Notes: a model not told the origin generated them from the sequence alone. A DNA stretch of 64,000 nt from Arcicella sp034519515 (GCA_034519515.1 JAXHOK010000037.1:62001-126000); one strand, 5' to 3'. Counted from the stretch's first letter, positions 44,033 to 54,035 are shown. Numbers and translations: made by a program.

Positions 44033-45370
44033 ATGAGAAATGTTATTCGATTATTTTTAGCCGTTAGTTTGTCTGTTTATTTTGTTTCTTGTAATTCACC
44101 AAAGCCCCCCTTGACTGTAACAATAGTGAAGAGATATAATCCCGTTGCCATTGATACTGTCAAAAATATGGTCAAAATAGGAGACAAAGATAAAGTATGG
44201 GTAAGAATGGATGAATTAATTGTTTTAAAACCTGATGATTACAGCAAAGAAGATGTGCTTAATGCTTTTAAAAATGCTTTCATCAGTATACCTAAACTAT
44301 CTGGTATAAAAATAAAAAAATATTGTAATGAATGTGAAGATAAAGTAATTCTTTTAGAAGGTAATGACCTTCAAAATTATTTAGTTAGGATGGCTCCTGG
44401 TGGTGGAGATGCTTGTCCAAATACTTCTAATTGCAATTCTTCTCAACAAGAAATAACACAAAATGCCATACCGCAAGACTCCATTAGAGTAACAACAAGG
44501 ATTGATTATAAACCGACGATAGATTTTCCTAAATCTGCCAATCAAATTACCTTAGCAATTCTTGATACTGGAATAGATCCGTTGGATAATTATTTTGTAG
44601 GAAGAACAAATAAGTTTTTTACAGATTTACAAGGAATAGTAAAAGGCATAGACGTTACCAATGATAACGTTAGTATAGAAGATATGGCAGGTGTAAATAT
44701 GAATGGTTATCCGACCGACGGTATTCACCATGGTACCAAAGTAATAAAAATTATTTTATCTCAATTACCCAGTAACAGTAATGTGAAAATTCTCCCTATC
44801 AAAATCACTAATAGTTGCCCTGGCAATCTATATGATGCCCTTTGCGGACTTTACACAGCTCAGAAATATGGAGCTGATATAATAAATGCCAGTTGGAATT
44901 ATCAGGCAAATGATGATATTTATCGTTTGACACGCAAAGTATTTCGTTTTTTGGAAGGAAAAAATGTTACCATTGTTGCAGCAGCTGGTAATGATAGCTT
45001 GAATCTTGATACCAACAAATTATACCCAGCTTGCTTTAAAGATTCATGTAGTAATATTTACTCTGTAACGAGTGTACAAAAAAAGATTGGTGGTTTTGTA
45101 GTAGTTGAAAATTATTCGGATAAATTTGTTGATTTAGGTGTTTCGACTTATTCTAATGACGTTTTTAAAGTTCCTAAAACAAACAATACACCAATTACAA
45201 GTGACGATTATGAACTTTGTTATGGGACATCATTTGCAACTGCTTACATTACTGGGTATCTGTGTAGAGAAGGATTAGTACATTCTCCTAAAAATGAGGT
45301 TATTGGAAAGATAATATTTAAGAATATTCCAGTTTCAGGAATTCCTGATAAAGTTTATATACCTGAGTAA
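44033..45370 (+). CDS. Subtilase-family (S8) serine protease, lipoprotein
   Basis: A 445-aa protein. Signal peptide and lipobox (VYFVSCNS, Cys20) suggest lipidation. The catalytic triad is intact: Asp178 (LAILDTGID), His233 (GIHHGTKV), Ser400 (YGTSFATAYITG), with oxyanion Asn320 (AAAGND). Residues about 55-120 form a prodomain-like region. Between sigma/TPR and CHAT genes, it is suited to cleave a partner on the periplasmic side. The terminator at 45429 may separate its transcript from the CHAT gene. Confidence 0.88.
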   Translation: MRNVIRLFLAVSLSVYFVSCNSPKPPLTVTIVKRYNPVAIDTVKNMVKIGDKDKVWVRMDELIVLKPDDYSKEDVLNAFKNAFISIPKLSGIKIKKYCNECEDKVILLEGNDLQNYLVRMAPGGGDACPNTSNCNSSQQEITQNAIPQDSIRVTTRIDYKPTIDFPKSANQITLAILDTGIDPLDNYFVGRTNKFFTDLQGIVKGIDVTNDNVSIEDMAGVNMNGYPTDGIHHGTKVIKIILSQLPSNSNVKILPIKITNSCPGNLYDALCGLYTAQKYGADIINASWNYQANDDIYRLTRKVFRFLEGKNVTIVAAAGNDSLNLDTNKLYPACFKDSCSNIYSVTSVQKKIGGFVVVENYSDKFVDLGVSTYSNDVFKVPKTNNTPITSDDYELCYGTSFATAYITGYLCREGLVHSPKNEVIGKIIFKNIPVSGIPDKVYIPE

Positions 45371-45428
45371 AGATTCGAAAATCCATCTTCCATTAATTTA
45401 TAAAACAGTTTTCCATATAATTTCTTCC

Positions 45429-45470
45429 AAAACTTTCCTAACTGTAATAAGTTGGGAAAGTTTTGTTATT
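45429..45470 (+). terminator. Rho-independent terminator after the subtilase gene
   Basis: A 14-bp stem (45429-45442 with 45451-45464; one G-U pair) with an 8-base loop, followed by T-rich sequence. Confidence 0.8.
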
Positions 45471-45493
45471 TTTAGGAATAAACTCTCTCAGCA

Positions 45494-48208
45494 ATGGCTA
45501 ATTTACTTAAAACCCTAATTATCATTTCATTATTTTTAGTTTCATTTGATAAAAAAAATGATTGTCAAGGTATTGCGGAATTACTAAAAAAAGTAGAAAA
45601 TCTTGAAGGTAATGAGAAAATAAATACCTTGAAAAAAGCAAAAACCTTACTTGAAAAGTGTCAATTAGTGAATGATAGCACTTATCATTTTATACTTTTT
45701 GAGTTGAGTAATTCTCATATATTAGAAGGAAATACCGAAGCACATGATAGACTTACTAAGATAGTTCAGAATCAGATAAAAATTAATAACACTTTGCCAT
45801 CCAATTCATTGCTTTGGTCTTGGTGGATAATTGGTCGAAACTACGGGATGGCAAAAAATAACGCTAAGAAAATAGAAACATTCGACTACATTTTAGAAAA
45901 TTTCAAAAAAGACCCCAAACTATCCAATCAAATTGCTCAGGTTTATGAAACAATTGCGGGCATTTATATTCAACAAGGTGATTATGAAAAAGCCTTTTCT
46001 TATGCTTCAATTGGAGAAAATTATTCAAATATTCATCATAATCCAAAATGGGCGGTGATGAATATTTTGTTAAAATCCAAGGCAAAAAATATGATGGGGC
46101 AAAGTGATTTAGCCATCAAAGAACTGGATAAAGCCATTATACTTTCTAAAAAATTGAACGATAAGAATATTAGTAGTACCATTTTTAGAAATAAAGGGTA
46201 TTTGCTGAGGAATTTAGGGAAAGGAGAAGAGGCAGTTTTGGCTTTTTCACAGGTAAAAAAAATGTATCCCGACAAAAAATTCCCTTTGATGGATTTAGAT
46301 ATTGGCTTTGTGTATTACGAAGTTGAAAAAAACTATGATAAAGCTCTTAAAGCCTTTCAGATAGGAATTGGCAACGTTGAAAATGATGATTATTTGAAAG
46401 TTAGGTTTTTGGATAATATTGGGGCGGTATATTGGAAAAAACAAGATTTTGCGACCGCCTTAAAATATTATCATCAAGGATTTACAGATTTTAAAAAACT
46501 ATCATTCAAAAACCAAGACATTGCTCAAAATCCAGTACCGATACTCTTTAAAAATTTAGGGTTAAAAGACTTTTTCCTAACTCTACTCCAAGACAAAGCA
46601 ATCTGCTGGCTTGATTATGCCAAGGCTTCCAACAATAATAAAAACTATTTGAAAAATGCCCTTCAAACGTATGAAGTAGCCGACAAACTCATAGATTATA
46701 TGCGTTATGAGCATACGGGGACACAATCTAAATATTTTTGGAGAAACAAAACTCGCTCAACTTACGAATCCGCCATCGAAACCTGTTTCCTCCTCAAAGA
46801 CTACGAAAAAGCCTTTTATTTCTTTGAAAAAAGTCGTTCGGTTTTGCTTAATGATAAACTCAATGAACTCGGGGCAAAACAAAAACTTTCGGAAGGGGAT
46901 TTGCAACAAGAAAAGGACTTCCAAAAACAAATCTCAGAAATAAATGCTTCCTTAGAAAAAGCCCAAAATACTAAGCAGAAAAGCGATTTAAACAATCAGT
47001 TAATTGATTTGCAGGAACAACAAGATCGTTTTGTCCGAACTTTGGAAACCAAAAATCCAGCGTACTTTCAGATAAAATATGATACCACAACTTATCGTCT
47101 GAAACAGATTCAAGATTACCTCAAAGTTAATAACGGTTCATTGGTTGAATATTTTATGGGCGATTCTGCTACTTATGCCATCGTGATTTCGCCTCAGAAT
47201 GTTTCCTTGAAAAAACTTAATTACAAAGCCAATAATATTCAAGCATTTACGAATTTATGTTCCAAAAAAATCTCCACAAAAGCTGAGTTAAATGCTTTCT
47301 TGGGGCTTGGTTCAAGCATTTATCAAAATGTGGTGATGCCTTTGAATATCCCGAAAGGGCATTTGATTATCTCGCAAGATGGGGCTTTCATTCCTTTTGA
47401 AGCCCTCAGTAAATCGACTAATAAACCCGATTATTTGTTGCACGATTTTATGATTTCTTACACTTATTCCGCCCAATTTTTACTGAGAAATAATCCTAAA
47501 AATTATTTTTTACCAAACCGTAAATTCATCGGAATTGCTCCCGTCAATTTTACGCAAAAACTAAATCCGTTGAATGGTTCTGATAAATCAATTGAAAATA
47601 TTGCCGATAATTACTTTTGGAACAGTAAAATGATTGGTCAAGAAGGTAGTAAAAAGTCTTTTCTGACCCAAGCCAAAAACTATCAAATCGTTCAAATTTA
47701 TACGCACGCTTTCGCCGACAGCAACGAAACCGAACCCCGTATTTATTTTGCAGATTCTACTTTGAAAGTGTCAGATTTAAGTATCGAAAACCGCTTCAAT
47801 ACTAATCTTTTGGTGCTGTCGGCTTGTAAAACGGGGGTCGGGAAAGTGGCAAAAGGCGAAGGTGTTTTGAGTTTGGCTCGTGGGTTTTCAATGGCGGGGA
47901 TTTCATCAACCATTACCTCGCTGTGGAGTATCGAAGACCGTGATACTTATACTTTGACAGAACTTTTTTATAAATATCTCAACGAGGGACTGCCCAAAGA
48001 CGAAGCACTACAAAAAGCTAAAATCGAATTCATAACATCCACCGAAAACGCCATGCCAAACGCTTGGGCTGGCATGGTTTTGATTGGAGATAGTTTATCT
48101 ATAAAAAAACATAATCAATTGATTTACTGGATTTTATTTGGAATATTAACCATAGCTCTTAGCATTTTATGGTTCAGAAAAACTCAAAAGCGGAAGGTTT
48201 TAGGTTGA
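45494..48208 (+). CDS. TPR-CHAT protease-like protein with C-terminal membrane anchor
   Basis: A 904-aa protein. The N-terminal part (about 60-460) is TPR-rich helical repeats (YEKAFSYASIGENYS, DKALKAFQIGIGNVE). A coiled segment (about 455-510) follows, then the CHAT domain (about 575-880) with likely catalytic His738 (QIYTHAFADS) and Cys778 (LSACKTGVGK). A final helix (YWILFGILTIALSILWF) anchors it. CHAT proteins are caspase/separase-like peptidases. Together with the sigma, TPR and subtilase genes this suggests a protease relay. The target is unknown. Confidence 0.85.
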   Translation: MANLLKTLIIISLFLVSFDKKNDCQGIAELLKKVENLEGNEKINTLKKAKTLLEKCQLVNDSTYHFILFELSNSHILEGNTEAHDRLTKIVQNQIKINNTLPSNSLLWSWWIIGRNYGMAKNNAKKIETFDYILENFKKDPKLSNQIAQVYETIAGIYIQQGDYEKAFSYASIGENYSNIHHNPKWAVMNILLKSKAKNMMGQSDLAIKELDKAIILSKKLNDKNISSTIFRNKGYLLRNLGKGEEAVLAFSQVKKMYPDKKFPLMDLDIGFVYYEVEKNYDKALKAFQIGIGNVENDDYLKVRFLDNIGAVYWKKQDFATALKYYHQGFTDFKKLSFKNQDIAQNPVPILFKNLGLKDFFLTLLQDKAICWLDYAKASNNNKNYLKNALQTYEVADKLIDYMRYEHTGTQSKYFWRNKTRSTYESAIETCFLLKDYEKAFYFFEKSRSVLLNDKLNELGAKQKLSEGDLQQEKDFQKQISEINASLEKAQNTKQKSDLNNQLIDLQEQQDRFVRTLETKNPAYFQIKYDTTTYRLKQIQDYLKVNNGSLVEYFMGDSATYAIVISPQNVSLKKLNYKANNIQAFTNLCSKKISTKAELNAFLGLGSSIYQNVVMPLNIPKGHLIISQDGAFIPFEALSKSTNKPDYLLHDFMISYTYSAQFLLRNNPKNYFLPNRKFIGIAPVNFTQKLNPLNGSDKSIENIADNYFWNSKMIGQEGSKKSFLTQAKNYQIVQIYTHAFADSNETEPRIYFADSTLKVSDLSIENRFNTNLLVLSACKTGVGKVAKGEGVLSLARGFSMAGISSTITSLWSIEDRDTYTLTELFYKYLNEGLPKDEALQKAKIEFITSTENAMPNAWAGMVLIGDSLSIKKHNQLIYWILFGILTIALSILWFRKTQKRKVLG

Positions 48209-48226
48209 ATAAATCCTTCCGCTTTT
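48186..48226 (+). terminator. Rho-independent terminator after the CHAT gene
   Basis: AAAAGCGGAAGG pairs with CCTTCCGCTTTT over a 17-base loop; it overlaps the gene's last codons. Confidence 0.75.
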
Positions 48227-48249
48227 AAATTGAAATCCGTATTTTATTA

Positions 48250-48470
48250 TCAAATCTCCACATTACTCATCGCCACAATTTTCCAGCCATCAAGTCTTTC
48301 CAAAATTCGCATCTCACCAGTTTTGGCAACTCGCCTGACGATTACACCAATTGCCCATTCAAACTGATAGATTTATTACCTTCGAGCGTAATAGTTTTTT
48401 GGATGGAAAATGTATGTGCGTGGGTACAGGAATAGATTTTTGCAGGAATAATCTCGCAAAAATTAGGCAT
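48250..48470 (-). pseudogene. Gene remnant, NTF2/SnoaL-like in style
   Basis: From ATG 48468-48470 the frame reads MPNFCEIIPAKIYSCTHAHT and stops at NGQLV. In another frame it continues EWAIGVIVRRVAKTGEMRILERLDGWKI to a stop at 48250. The last part (RILERLDGWKIVAMSN) is like the end of nuclear-transport-factor-2-like domains. At least one frameshift is needed to join the parts. It is a decayed gene; the rest of 48471-48740 holds no clear gene. Confidence 0.4.
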
Positions 48471-48741
48471 TAGTTTTCCATAGTTAGGTTTTCGTTTAGA
48501 ATTAAGACTTTTAAATTTCGAAAACGTAAACCCCTATAAATCACATAAATTGATGATTTTGGGTCTAAAAACTAATCTCTGTATTGATATAGCTATATTC
48601 TAATTCATTTTAAAGCTATTTCCATAAAACGTATTTTTTGCATAATTCCAAGAAAAAATATTTCAATTGTTCTGGCAAATTATTGTTAGAACAATTTTTT
48701 TTAACAGCCTGTTACTACCTAAATTGGCTTCAAGAATTGGT

Positions 48742-48773
48742 TTTGATTTGTAAAGTAAAACTGCGTAATTTTG
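48742..48773 (+). promoter_or_regulatory. Bacteroidota promoter of gcvP
   Basis: TTTG (48742-48745) and TAATTTTG (48766-48773) with 20 bases between match the Bacteroidota -33/-7 pattern. The expected start is about 75 bases before the gcvP ATG. No glycine-riboswitch fold was recognised in the leader. Confidence 0.6.
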
Positions 48774-48853
48774 TAAACACAAACACTCAATGAAGCCCAT
48801 TATTAATTCATCAATTTGTAAAACTAAGTAAAATTAGCTTTCCCTTTTCCAAA

Positions 48854-51748
48854 ATGAAAATAGACTTTTTGTATCAAGAAAAATTTGAGAATCGCCACAA
48901 CAATTCTGACCTGGCAGACCGCAAGGCAATGCTGGAAACTATCGGGGTTGATTCTCTGGAAACACTCATCAACCAAACAGTTCCACCCGCTATTCAATTG
49001 GCTGAACCTCTAAATTTGCCCAAAGCAAAATCAGAAGCTCAATTTTTGAGCGATTTCAAGAAAATTGCGGAGATGAACGAGACTTTCAAGACACACATTG
49101 GCATGGGCTATTACGATACACACACGCCAACGGTGATTTTGCGAAATATTCTCGAAAATCCAGCTTGGTACACTGCCTACACGCCCTATCAAGCCGAAAT
49201 TGCCCAAGGACGTTTGGAAATGCTTTTGAACTTCCAAACCATGATTATTGATTTGACGGGAATGGAAATCGCCAACGCTTCATTATTGGACGAAGGAACA
49301 GCAGCAGCCGAAGCCATGACAATGCTTCACGGACAAAGAAAAGGCTCAAAAAAGAACTCTGAGACGTTTTTTGTATCGGAAAGGTGTCATCCTCAAACGA
49401 TTGATTTACTAAAAACTCGTGCTACGCCCATTGGCATAAAAATACTGGTAGGTGACCACCAAAGGATAGACTTAACTCGTGAAGATATTTACGGTATGAT
49501 GTTGCAATATCCTGCTACGGATGGGCAAGTTTTTGATTATACCGACCTCATTGCTTCTGCCCACGAATTGGAAATTAATGTAGTTGTGGCAGCCGATATT
49601 TTGGCATTAACCATCCTGAAATCGCCTGGCGAAATGGGGGCAGATGCCGTGGTGGGTTGCTCGCAAAGATTTGGTGTTCCGATGGGTTATGGCGGACCTC
49701 ATGCTGGGTTTTTAGCCACCAAAGACGAATTCAAACGCCACATTCCTGGACGTATTATTGGTGTATCGGTAGATGCTCAGGGCAACCGTGCTTTGCGTAT
49801 GGCTTTGCAGACTCGTGAGCAACACATTCGTCGTGAAAAAGCGACTTCAAATATCTGTACTGCCCAAGTTTTGTTGTCGGTAATGGCAGCAGCTTATGCC
49901 GTTTACCATGGTCCAGAGGGAATAAAAGCAATTGCTAACCGAGTTCACGGATTGACAAACTTATTAGCCTTAGCCATTCAAAAATTAGGGTATGATATAG
50001 AAACAACCGAGTATTTTGATACCATCAAAGTACACATTGGAGAAGACGAAACCGCCTTCAAACAAGAGGCTTTGGCGAGTGGTATCAATTTTAGATATTA
50101 TTTGGATTATACCTATATTGGTATTTCGTTGGATGAAACCTGCACTTTGCAAGATGTGCAAAATATTATCTCTATTTTCGAGAAAATTGGAACGGCAGAA
50201 GTGGACTTATTTTCATTGTATCATAAAGTAAATTATGCTTTTTCTGACAATCTGAAACGTACTTCGGAATATTTAACACATCCCGTTTTCAATACGCACC
50301 ACTCTGAACACGAGATGCTTAGGTATTTAAAACAGTTGGAAAACAAAGATCTTTCAATGGTTCATTCCATGATTTCTTTGGGTTCTTGCACGATGAAATT
50401 GAACGCCACCACCGAGATGATTCCCGTTACATGGAAAGAATTTGGTAATGTTCACCCCTTCGTTCCCAAAAATCAAGCATTGGGTTATTCCGCTATGATT
50501 GATGAATTGAACGATTGGCTTTCGGAAATTACGGGTTTTGCGGCAATGTCGTTCCAACCCAATTCAGGAGCCCAAGGTGAATACACAGGTTTGATGGTGA
50601 TTCGGGCTTATCATGAATCTCGTGGAGATTTCAACCGTAATATTGCCTTGATTCCATCATCAGCACACGGTACAAATCCAGCTTCGGCAGTGATGGCGGG
50701 TATGAAAGTAGTTGTTACGAAATGTGATGAAAATGGAAATATTGACCTAATTGATTTAAGAGAAAAAGCCGAACAAAATGCCGCTAATCTGTCGTGTCTG
50801 ATGGTAACGTACCCTTCAACACACGGAGTTTTTGAGGAATCAATCAAAGAAATTTGTGCGATGATTCACGAATTTGGCGGACAAGTATATATGGATGGTG
50901 CCAACATGAATGCCCAAGTGGGTTTGACCTCACCAGCAACCATCGGGGCGGATGTTTGCCACCTAAATCTTCACAAAACTTTCTGTATTCCACACGGTGG
51001 TGGCGGACCTGGCATGGGACCCATTGGCGTAGCGAAACAATTAGTACCATTTTTGCCAAATCATACCGTGGTGAAGAACGTAGGCGGCAAAAGAGGTATT
51101 TCAGCCGTTTCAGCTGCTCCTTATGGTTCGGCATCAATCCTCACGATTTCTTATGCGTACATTGCCATGATGGGTGGGGACGGTCTGACTCGTGCTACTG
51201 AGATTGCTATTTTAAACGCCAATTACATCAAAGCCCGTTTGGAAGGGCATTATCCAGTGCTTTACACGGGTGCGGAAGGGCGTTGTGCGCACGAAATGAT
51301 TTTAGATTGTCGTCCGTTTAAAATATCGGCAGGTATAGAGGCAGAAGACATCGCTAAGCGTTTGATGGATTATGGTTTTCATGCTCCTACGCTATCTTTT
51401 CCAGTAGCGGGAACATTGATGATTGAACCAACAGAGTCAGAATCAAAAGCAGAATTAGACCGTTTTTGTGATGCCATGATTGGTATTCGTAATGAAATTC
51501 GTGAAATTGAAGAAGGCAATGCCGATAAAGTAAATAATGTTTTGAAACACGCTCCACACACTCAAGCAGTAGTTTTAGTAGAAAATTGGGACAGACCATA
51601 CACTCGTGAAAAAGCAGTTTTTCCATTGAGTTACGTGAAAGCCAGTAAATTTTGGCCTACCGTTTCCAGAATCGACTCGGCTTATGGTGACCGCAATTTG
51701 ATTTGTAGTTGCGTTGCCATTGAAGAATATGCGGAGGCAGAGGCTTAG
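48854..51748 (+). CDS. gcvP: Glycine dehydrogenase (decarboxylating), P-protein
   Basis: A 964-aa single-chain P-protein of the glycine cleavage system. It decarboxylates glycine with pyridoxal phosphate and passes the aminomethyl group to the H-protein lipoamide. The PLP lysine is K708 in HLNLHKTFCIPHGGGGPG, the strongest family motif, and MGYYDTHTP near the start is also typical. Length and ATG start are normal. T, H and L genes are not in the window. A promoter lies at 48742 and a terminator at 51771. Confidence 0.95.
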   Translation: MKIDFLYQEKFENRHNNSDLADRKAMLETIGVDSLETLINQTVPPAIQLAEPLNLPKAKSEAQFLSDFKKIAEMNETFKTHIGMGYYDTHTPTVILRNILENPAWYTAYTPYQAEIAQGRLEMLLNFQTMIIDLTGMEIANASLLDEGTAAAEAMTMLHGQRKGSKKNSETFFVSERCHPQTIDLLKTRATPIGIKILVGDHQRIDLTREDIYGMMLQYPATDGQVFDYTDLIASAHELEINVVVAADILALTILKSPGEMGADAVVGCSQRFGVPMGYGGPHAGFLATKDEFKRHIPGRIIGVSVDAQGNRALRMALQTREQHIRREKATSNICTAQVLLSVMAAAYAVYHGPEGIKAIANRVHGLTNLLALAIQKLGYDIETTEYFDTIKVHIGEDETAFKQEALASGINFRYYLDYTYIGISLDETCTLQDVQNIISIFEKIGTAEVDLFSLYHKVNYAFSDNLKRTSEYLTHPVFNTHHSEHEMLRYLKQLENKDLSMVHSMISLGSCTMKLNATTEMIPVTWKEFGNVHPFVPKNQALGYSAMIDELNDWLSEITGFAAMSFQPNSGAQGEYTGLMVIRAYHESRGDFNRNIALIPSSAHGTNPASAVMAGMKVVVTKCDENGNIDLIDLREKAEQNAANLSCLMVTYPSTHGVFEESIKEICAMIHEFGGQVYMDGANMNAQVGLTSPATIGADVCHLNLHKTFCIPHGGGGPGMGPIGVAKQLVPFLPNHTVVKNVGGKRGISAVSAAPYGSASILTISYAYIAMMGGDGLTRATEIAILNANYIKARLEGHYPVLYTGAEGRCAHEMILDCRPFKISAGIEAEDIAKRLMDYGFHAPTLSFPVAGTLMIEPTESESKAELDRFCDAMIGIRNEIREIEEGNADKVNNVLKHAPHTQAVVLVENWDRPYTREKAVFPLSYVKASKFWPTVSRIDSAYGDRNLICSCVAIEEYAEAEA

Positions 51749-51770
51749 TGATTCTTGAAATTTACGATAA

Positions 51771-51809
51771 AAAATCCCCCATCTTCAACCGAAAATGGGG
51801 GATTTTTTT
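51771..51809. terminator. Bidirectional terminator between gcvP and the convergent gene
   Basis: A perfect 12-bp stem (51771-51782 with 51795-51806) with A and T tracts on both sides. Confidence 0.85.
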
Positions 51810-51814
51810 ATCTC

Positions 51815-52258
51815 CTAACAACCATCCCGATTAATCAACCAAAATTCCAATCGCTTCAATCTGATTATTTGCTTGGCTTTACGGTCTTCTTTGCGAGTGG
51901 GTTCCAAAATCAATTCATCCCCACCAAAAGCATAAGCTAACACCTCCGAAATTTCAACTTCATAAACATCTTTCTGAACCAAAAATTGTCCTACAAAAAA
52001 CATTTCTCCGTTCCGTTTGAGATATACCGTGAAAGGAATTTTCTTAGCCTTTTCATCATTGGGATCACCTTTCACAAGACTCAATTTACCTTTTGATTGA
52101 AGCGTGAAAGACCTGTAATCAAAAGAACTACCATTGTGGCGTATCGGATTTTTCATAAATCTTCCCTCCTCGCTCGTGATTAGTACGTGTGCATACAGAG
52201 CGTTGTGTGTCATGATAGTTGCCACCAATAACAAAACTTTAAGAATGTGCTGTTTCAT
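51815..52258 (-). CDS. Secreted protein of unknown function
   Basis: A 147-aa protein with a signal peptide (VLLLVATIMTHNALYA). The mature part is beta-rich and charged (FTVYLKRNGEMFFVGQFLVQKDVYEV). No family was recognised. It lies 14 bases downstream of the next gene on the same strand, and both proteins share style (signal peptide, LSLVKGDPNDE or KGELSVGTV cores), so they may be related partners in one operon. Both converge on gcvP. Confidence 0.5.
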   Translation of the reverse strand: MKQHILKVLLLVATIMTHNALYAHVLITSEEGRFMKNPIRHNGSSFDYRSFTLQSKGKLSLVKGDPNDEKAKKIPFTVYLKRNGEMFFVGQFLVQKDVYEVEISEVLAYAFGGDELILEPTRKEDRKAKQIIRLKRLEFWLINRDGC

Positions 52259-52272
52259 CGGATATATTGTTT

Positions 52273-52671
52273 TCAGTTTACCAAAATTTCATTGTGAGGT
52301 AAAGCGTATTCATTACTCAGTGTCAAAATCATGATAGAATCTCCCTTATGACACCTTGATAAAACCTTTTGGATATTGATTTTCGTATAATTTTCTTTTG
52401 AAAAAAGCATCAAAGTTCCCGTTGCTTTATCCTTGATAGCGATGCTAAAAACAAAATTATCCATCAGTTTATTTCCTTTTTCAGACAATGCCACTGTGCC
52501 AACACTAAGTTCTCCTTTGGCAGACATAGAAATGCTTGCTTTGGCTTTGTTAGAATATTCTTTTACCATCATTTTATTATTCAAAAATGCTGCGGCACAG
52601 TCTGTAAAAGCTTTTTGAGCAAAACTTTTTGAACAAGAAAGTGTAAAAATTAAAACGATGATTTTCTTCAT
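52273..52671 (-). CDS. Secreted protein of unknown function
   Basis: About 132 aa from ATG 52669-52671 (MKKIIVLIFTLSCSKSFAQ is a good signal peptide; a longer TTG start is less likely). A beta-rich mature part, with LSRCHKGDSIMILTLSNEY near the end. It is upstream of the secreted protein at 51815 by 14 bases and probably co-transcribed. The region between this gene and the divergent pseudogene at 52772 is short. Confidence 0.5.
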   Translation of the reverse strand: MKKIIVLIFTLSCSKSFAQKAFTDCAAAFLNNKMMVKEYSNKAKASISMSAKGELSVGTVALSEKGNKLMDNFVFSIAIKDKATGTLMLFSKENYTKINIQKVLSRCHKGDSIMILTLSNEYALPHNEILVN

Positions 52672-52812
52672 GATGATTAATATTTTTGTTTGATGCAACA
52701 AACCTAATTAATCGAAAACCAAAAAGGCTAAATCAAATGTAAAAAAGTGTAAAACCTTTGTAAAAACTAAAATGGACAAAAATTTTAGCCATAAATTGCG
52801 GCAGATTTATAA

Positions 52813-53002
52813 GGAACTGAAAAACAATAAGTAGACGTTTTTTAAATGCCCTTTTTTGCACCACTCTGCGTTGCGGAATGCCGCCCAGATTAAATCCTCA
52901 TTTAGCGATGCTAAACTGCGGCGACCGTCGCACGGTTTTATCGCCTTGATTGGCACAAAAAATAACATTTAAAAATTCATCCACTTATTATTTTCCCGTT
53001 CC
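52813..53002 (+). mobile_element. MITE-like element, family 1 (190 bp)
   Basis: Begins GGAACTGAAAAACAATAAGT and ends CTTATTATTTTCCCGTTCC. Flanked by TAA (52810-52812 and 53003-53005). It is inserted after about codon 13 of the winged-helix gene, and its left side carries the full interior hairpins (GCGG-aatg-CCGC, TTTAGC-gat-GCTAAA). Confidence 0.88.
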
Positions 53003-53875
53003 TAAGGAACAAATTTACATTCTCGCCTCCCTCCTACTCGCTGTCGGTATTCTTGCAGCCCCACCTTTGTGGGCAAAAAGTAACACACTTTTTCCGAAAA
53101 ACACCTCAATATTGTACTGCGAAATATCAGCCACCAATTGCTCTTACAGGCTGGTGATTCCACTTCAATTGTTCTGCCGATTAAGAAAGTTAATGAGCAA
53201 ACCTTCCAAATTGAATTTCAAAATGATTTAATTTTTGTGCATGATTCACTGATAAGTTTAGTTGCTAAAAACCTGAAAATCAATTATTTATCCAGCGATT
53301 ATATCGTAAATGTACTCAATTGTAATAACAATGCCATCGTTTTCGGATTTGAAATAAGCACCAAAAATGGAAATCTCACGCCCTGTTCGGGCAGAACGCA
53401 AGGCACAGGATGTTACGTCATACAGATTGAATTTTTAGCAAGTCCTTCTGCCAATATTTACCCTTATCTTTTTCTACTGATTTCACTGGCTTTTGTGGGT
53501 TTTGTTCTCAGAAAAAGGATTTCTGAGAACAAAATAAATTTACAAATTCCTGAAAATGAAGAGTTTGTCCTGATTGGTAACTTTCATTTTTACGAACAAA
53601 AGAATCTCCTAAAACATCACTCAGCACTTATTGAACTCACTGAAAATGAGAGTAAATTATTGAAAATATTTACCGAAAATCAAAACGAATTAGTGGAAAG
53701 AGAATACCTTTTGAAGGCAATCTGGGAAGACAAAGGCATTATCGTAGTAGGACGAAGTTTAGATGTGTTGGTGTCTAAATTACGTAAGAAACTATCGAAT
53801 GACGAAACTGTGAAAATTATTAATATTCATGGAAAAGGGTATAAAATGATAGTAAAAGAAATCATAAACATTAAC

Positions 53876-53897
53876 AAAAGCCCCATTGGGGCTTTTG
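53876..53897 (+). terminator. Terminator hairpin inside the pseudogene's extended 3' end
   Basis: AAAAGCCCC pairs with GGGGCTTTT across ATT. It is in frame with the preceding gene, an odd place for a terminator, suggesting the original stop was lost or frame-shifted. Confidence 0.7.
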
Positions 53898-54027
53898 GGC
53901 CTATTTCTTTAAATCCAAAGTATTGAAGTTATTTGTAGAGACACAGATAACGGCAAGAGATTTAGCTATTCATTTCACATAACTAAGAATAGTGTCAAAA
54001 CACATAAAATATACTTAAATAAAAATG

Positions 54028-54035
54028 TATATTTG
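54028..54035 (+). promoter_or_regulatory. -7 element TATATTTG of the HEPN module
   Basis: TATATTTG matches TAnnTTTG 22 bases upstream of ATG 54057. A TTG at 54033 lies inside it, supporting ATG 54057 as the start. Confidence 0.5.

Larger units (their letters stand above)
52772..53926 (+). pseudogene. ToxR-like membrane winged-helix regulator, disrupted by a MITE and a frameshift
   Basis: ATG 52772 opens MDKNFSHKLRQIYK, and the frame resumes after the MITE (52813-53002) with EQIYILASLLLAVGILAAPP, a membrane helix, then shifts near 53115 into LRNISHQLLLQAGDSTSIVL. The C-terminal half has a second helix (PYLFLLISLAFVGFVLRK) and a PhoB-type winged helix (LTENESKLLKIF ... RSLDVLVSKLRKKL). Removing 193 bases leaves 962, so a frameshift of two remains. 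The stop is also beyond the terminator at 53876, adding SPIGAFGPISLNPKY. It is probably non-functional. Confidence 0.75.

Noticed and set aside
48471..48740. Glycine riboswitch before gcvP
   Set aside because: No paired glycine-aptamer structure was recognised and most of the stretch precedes the promoter.
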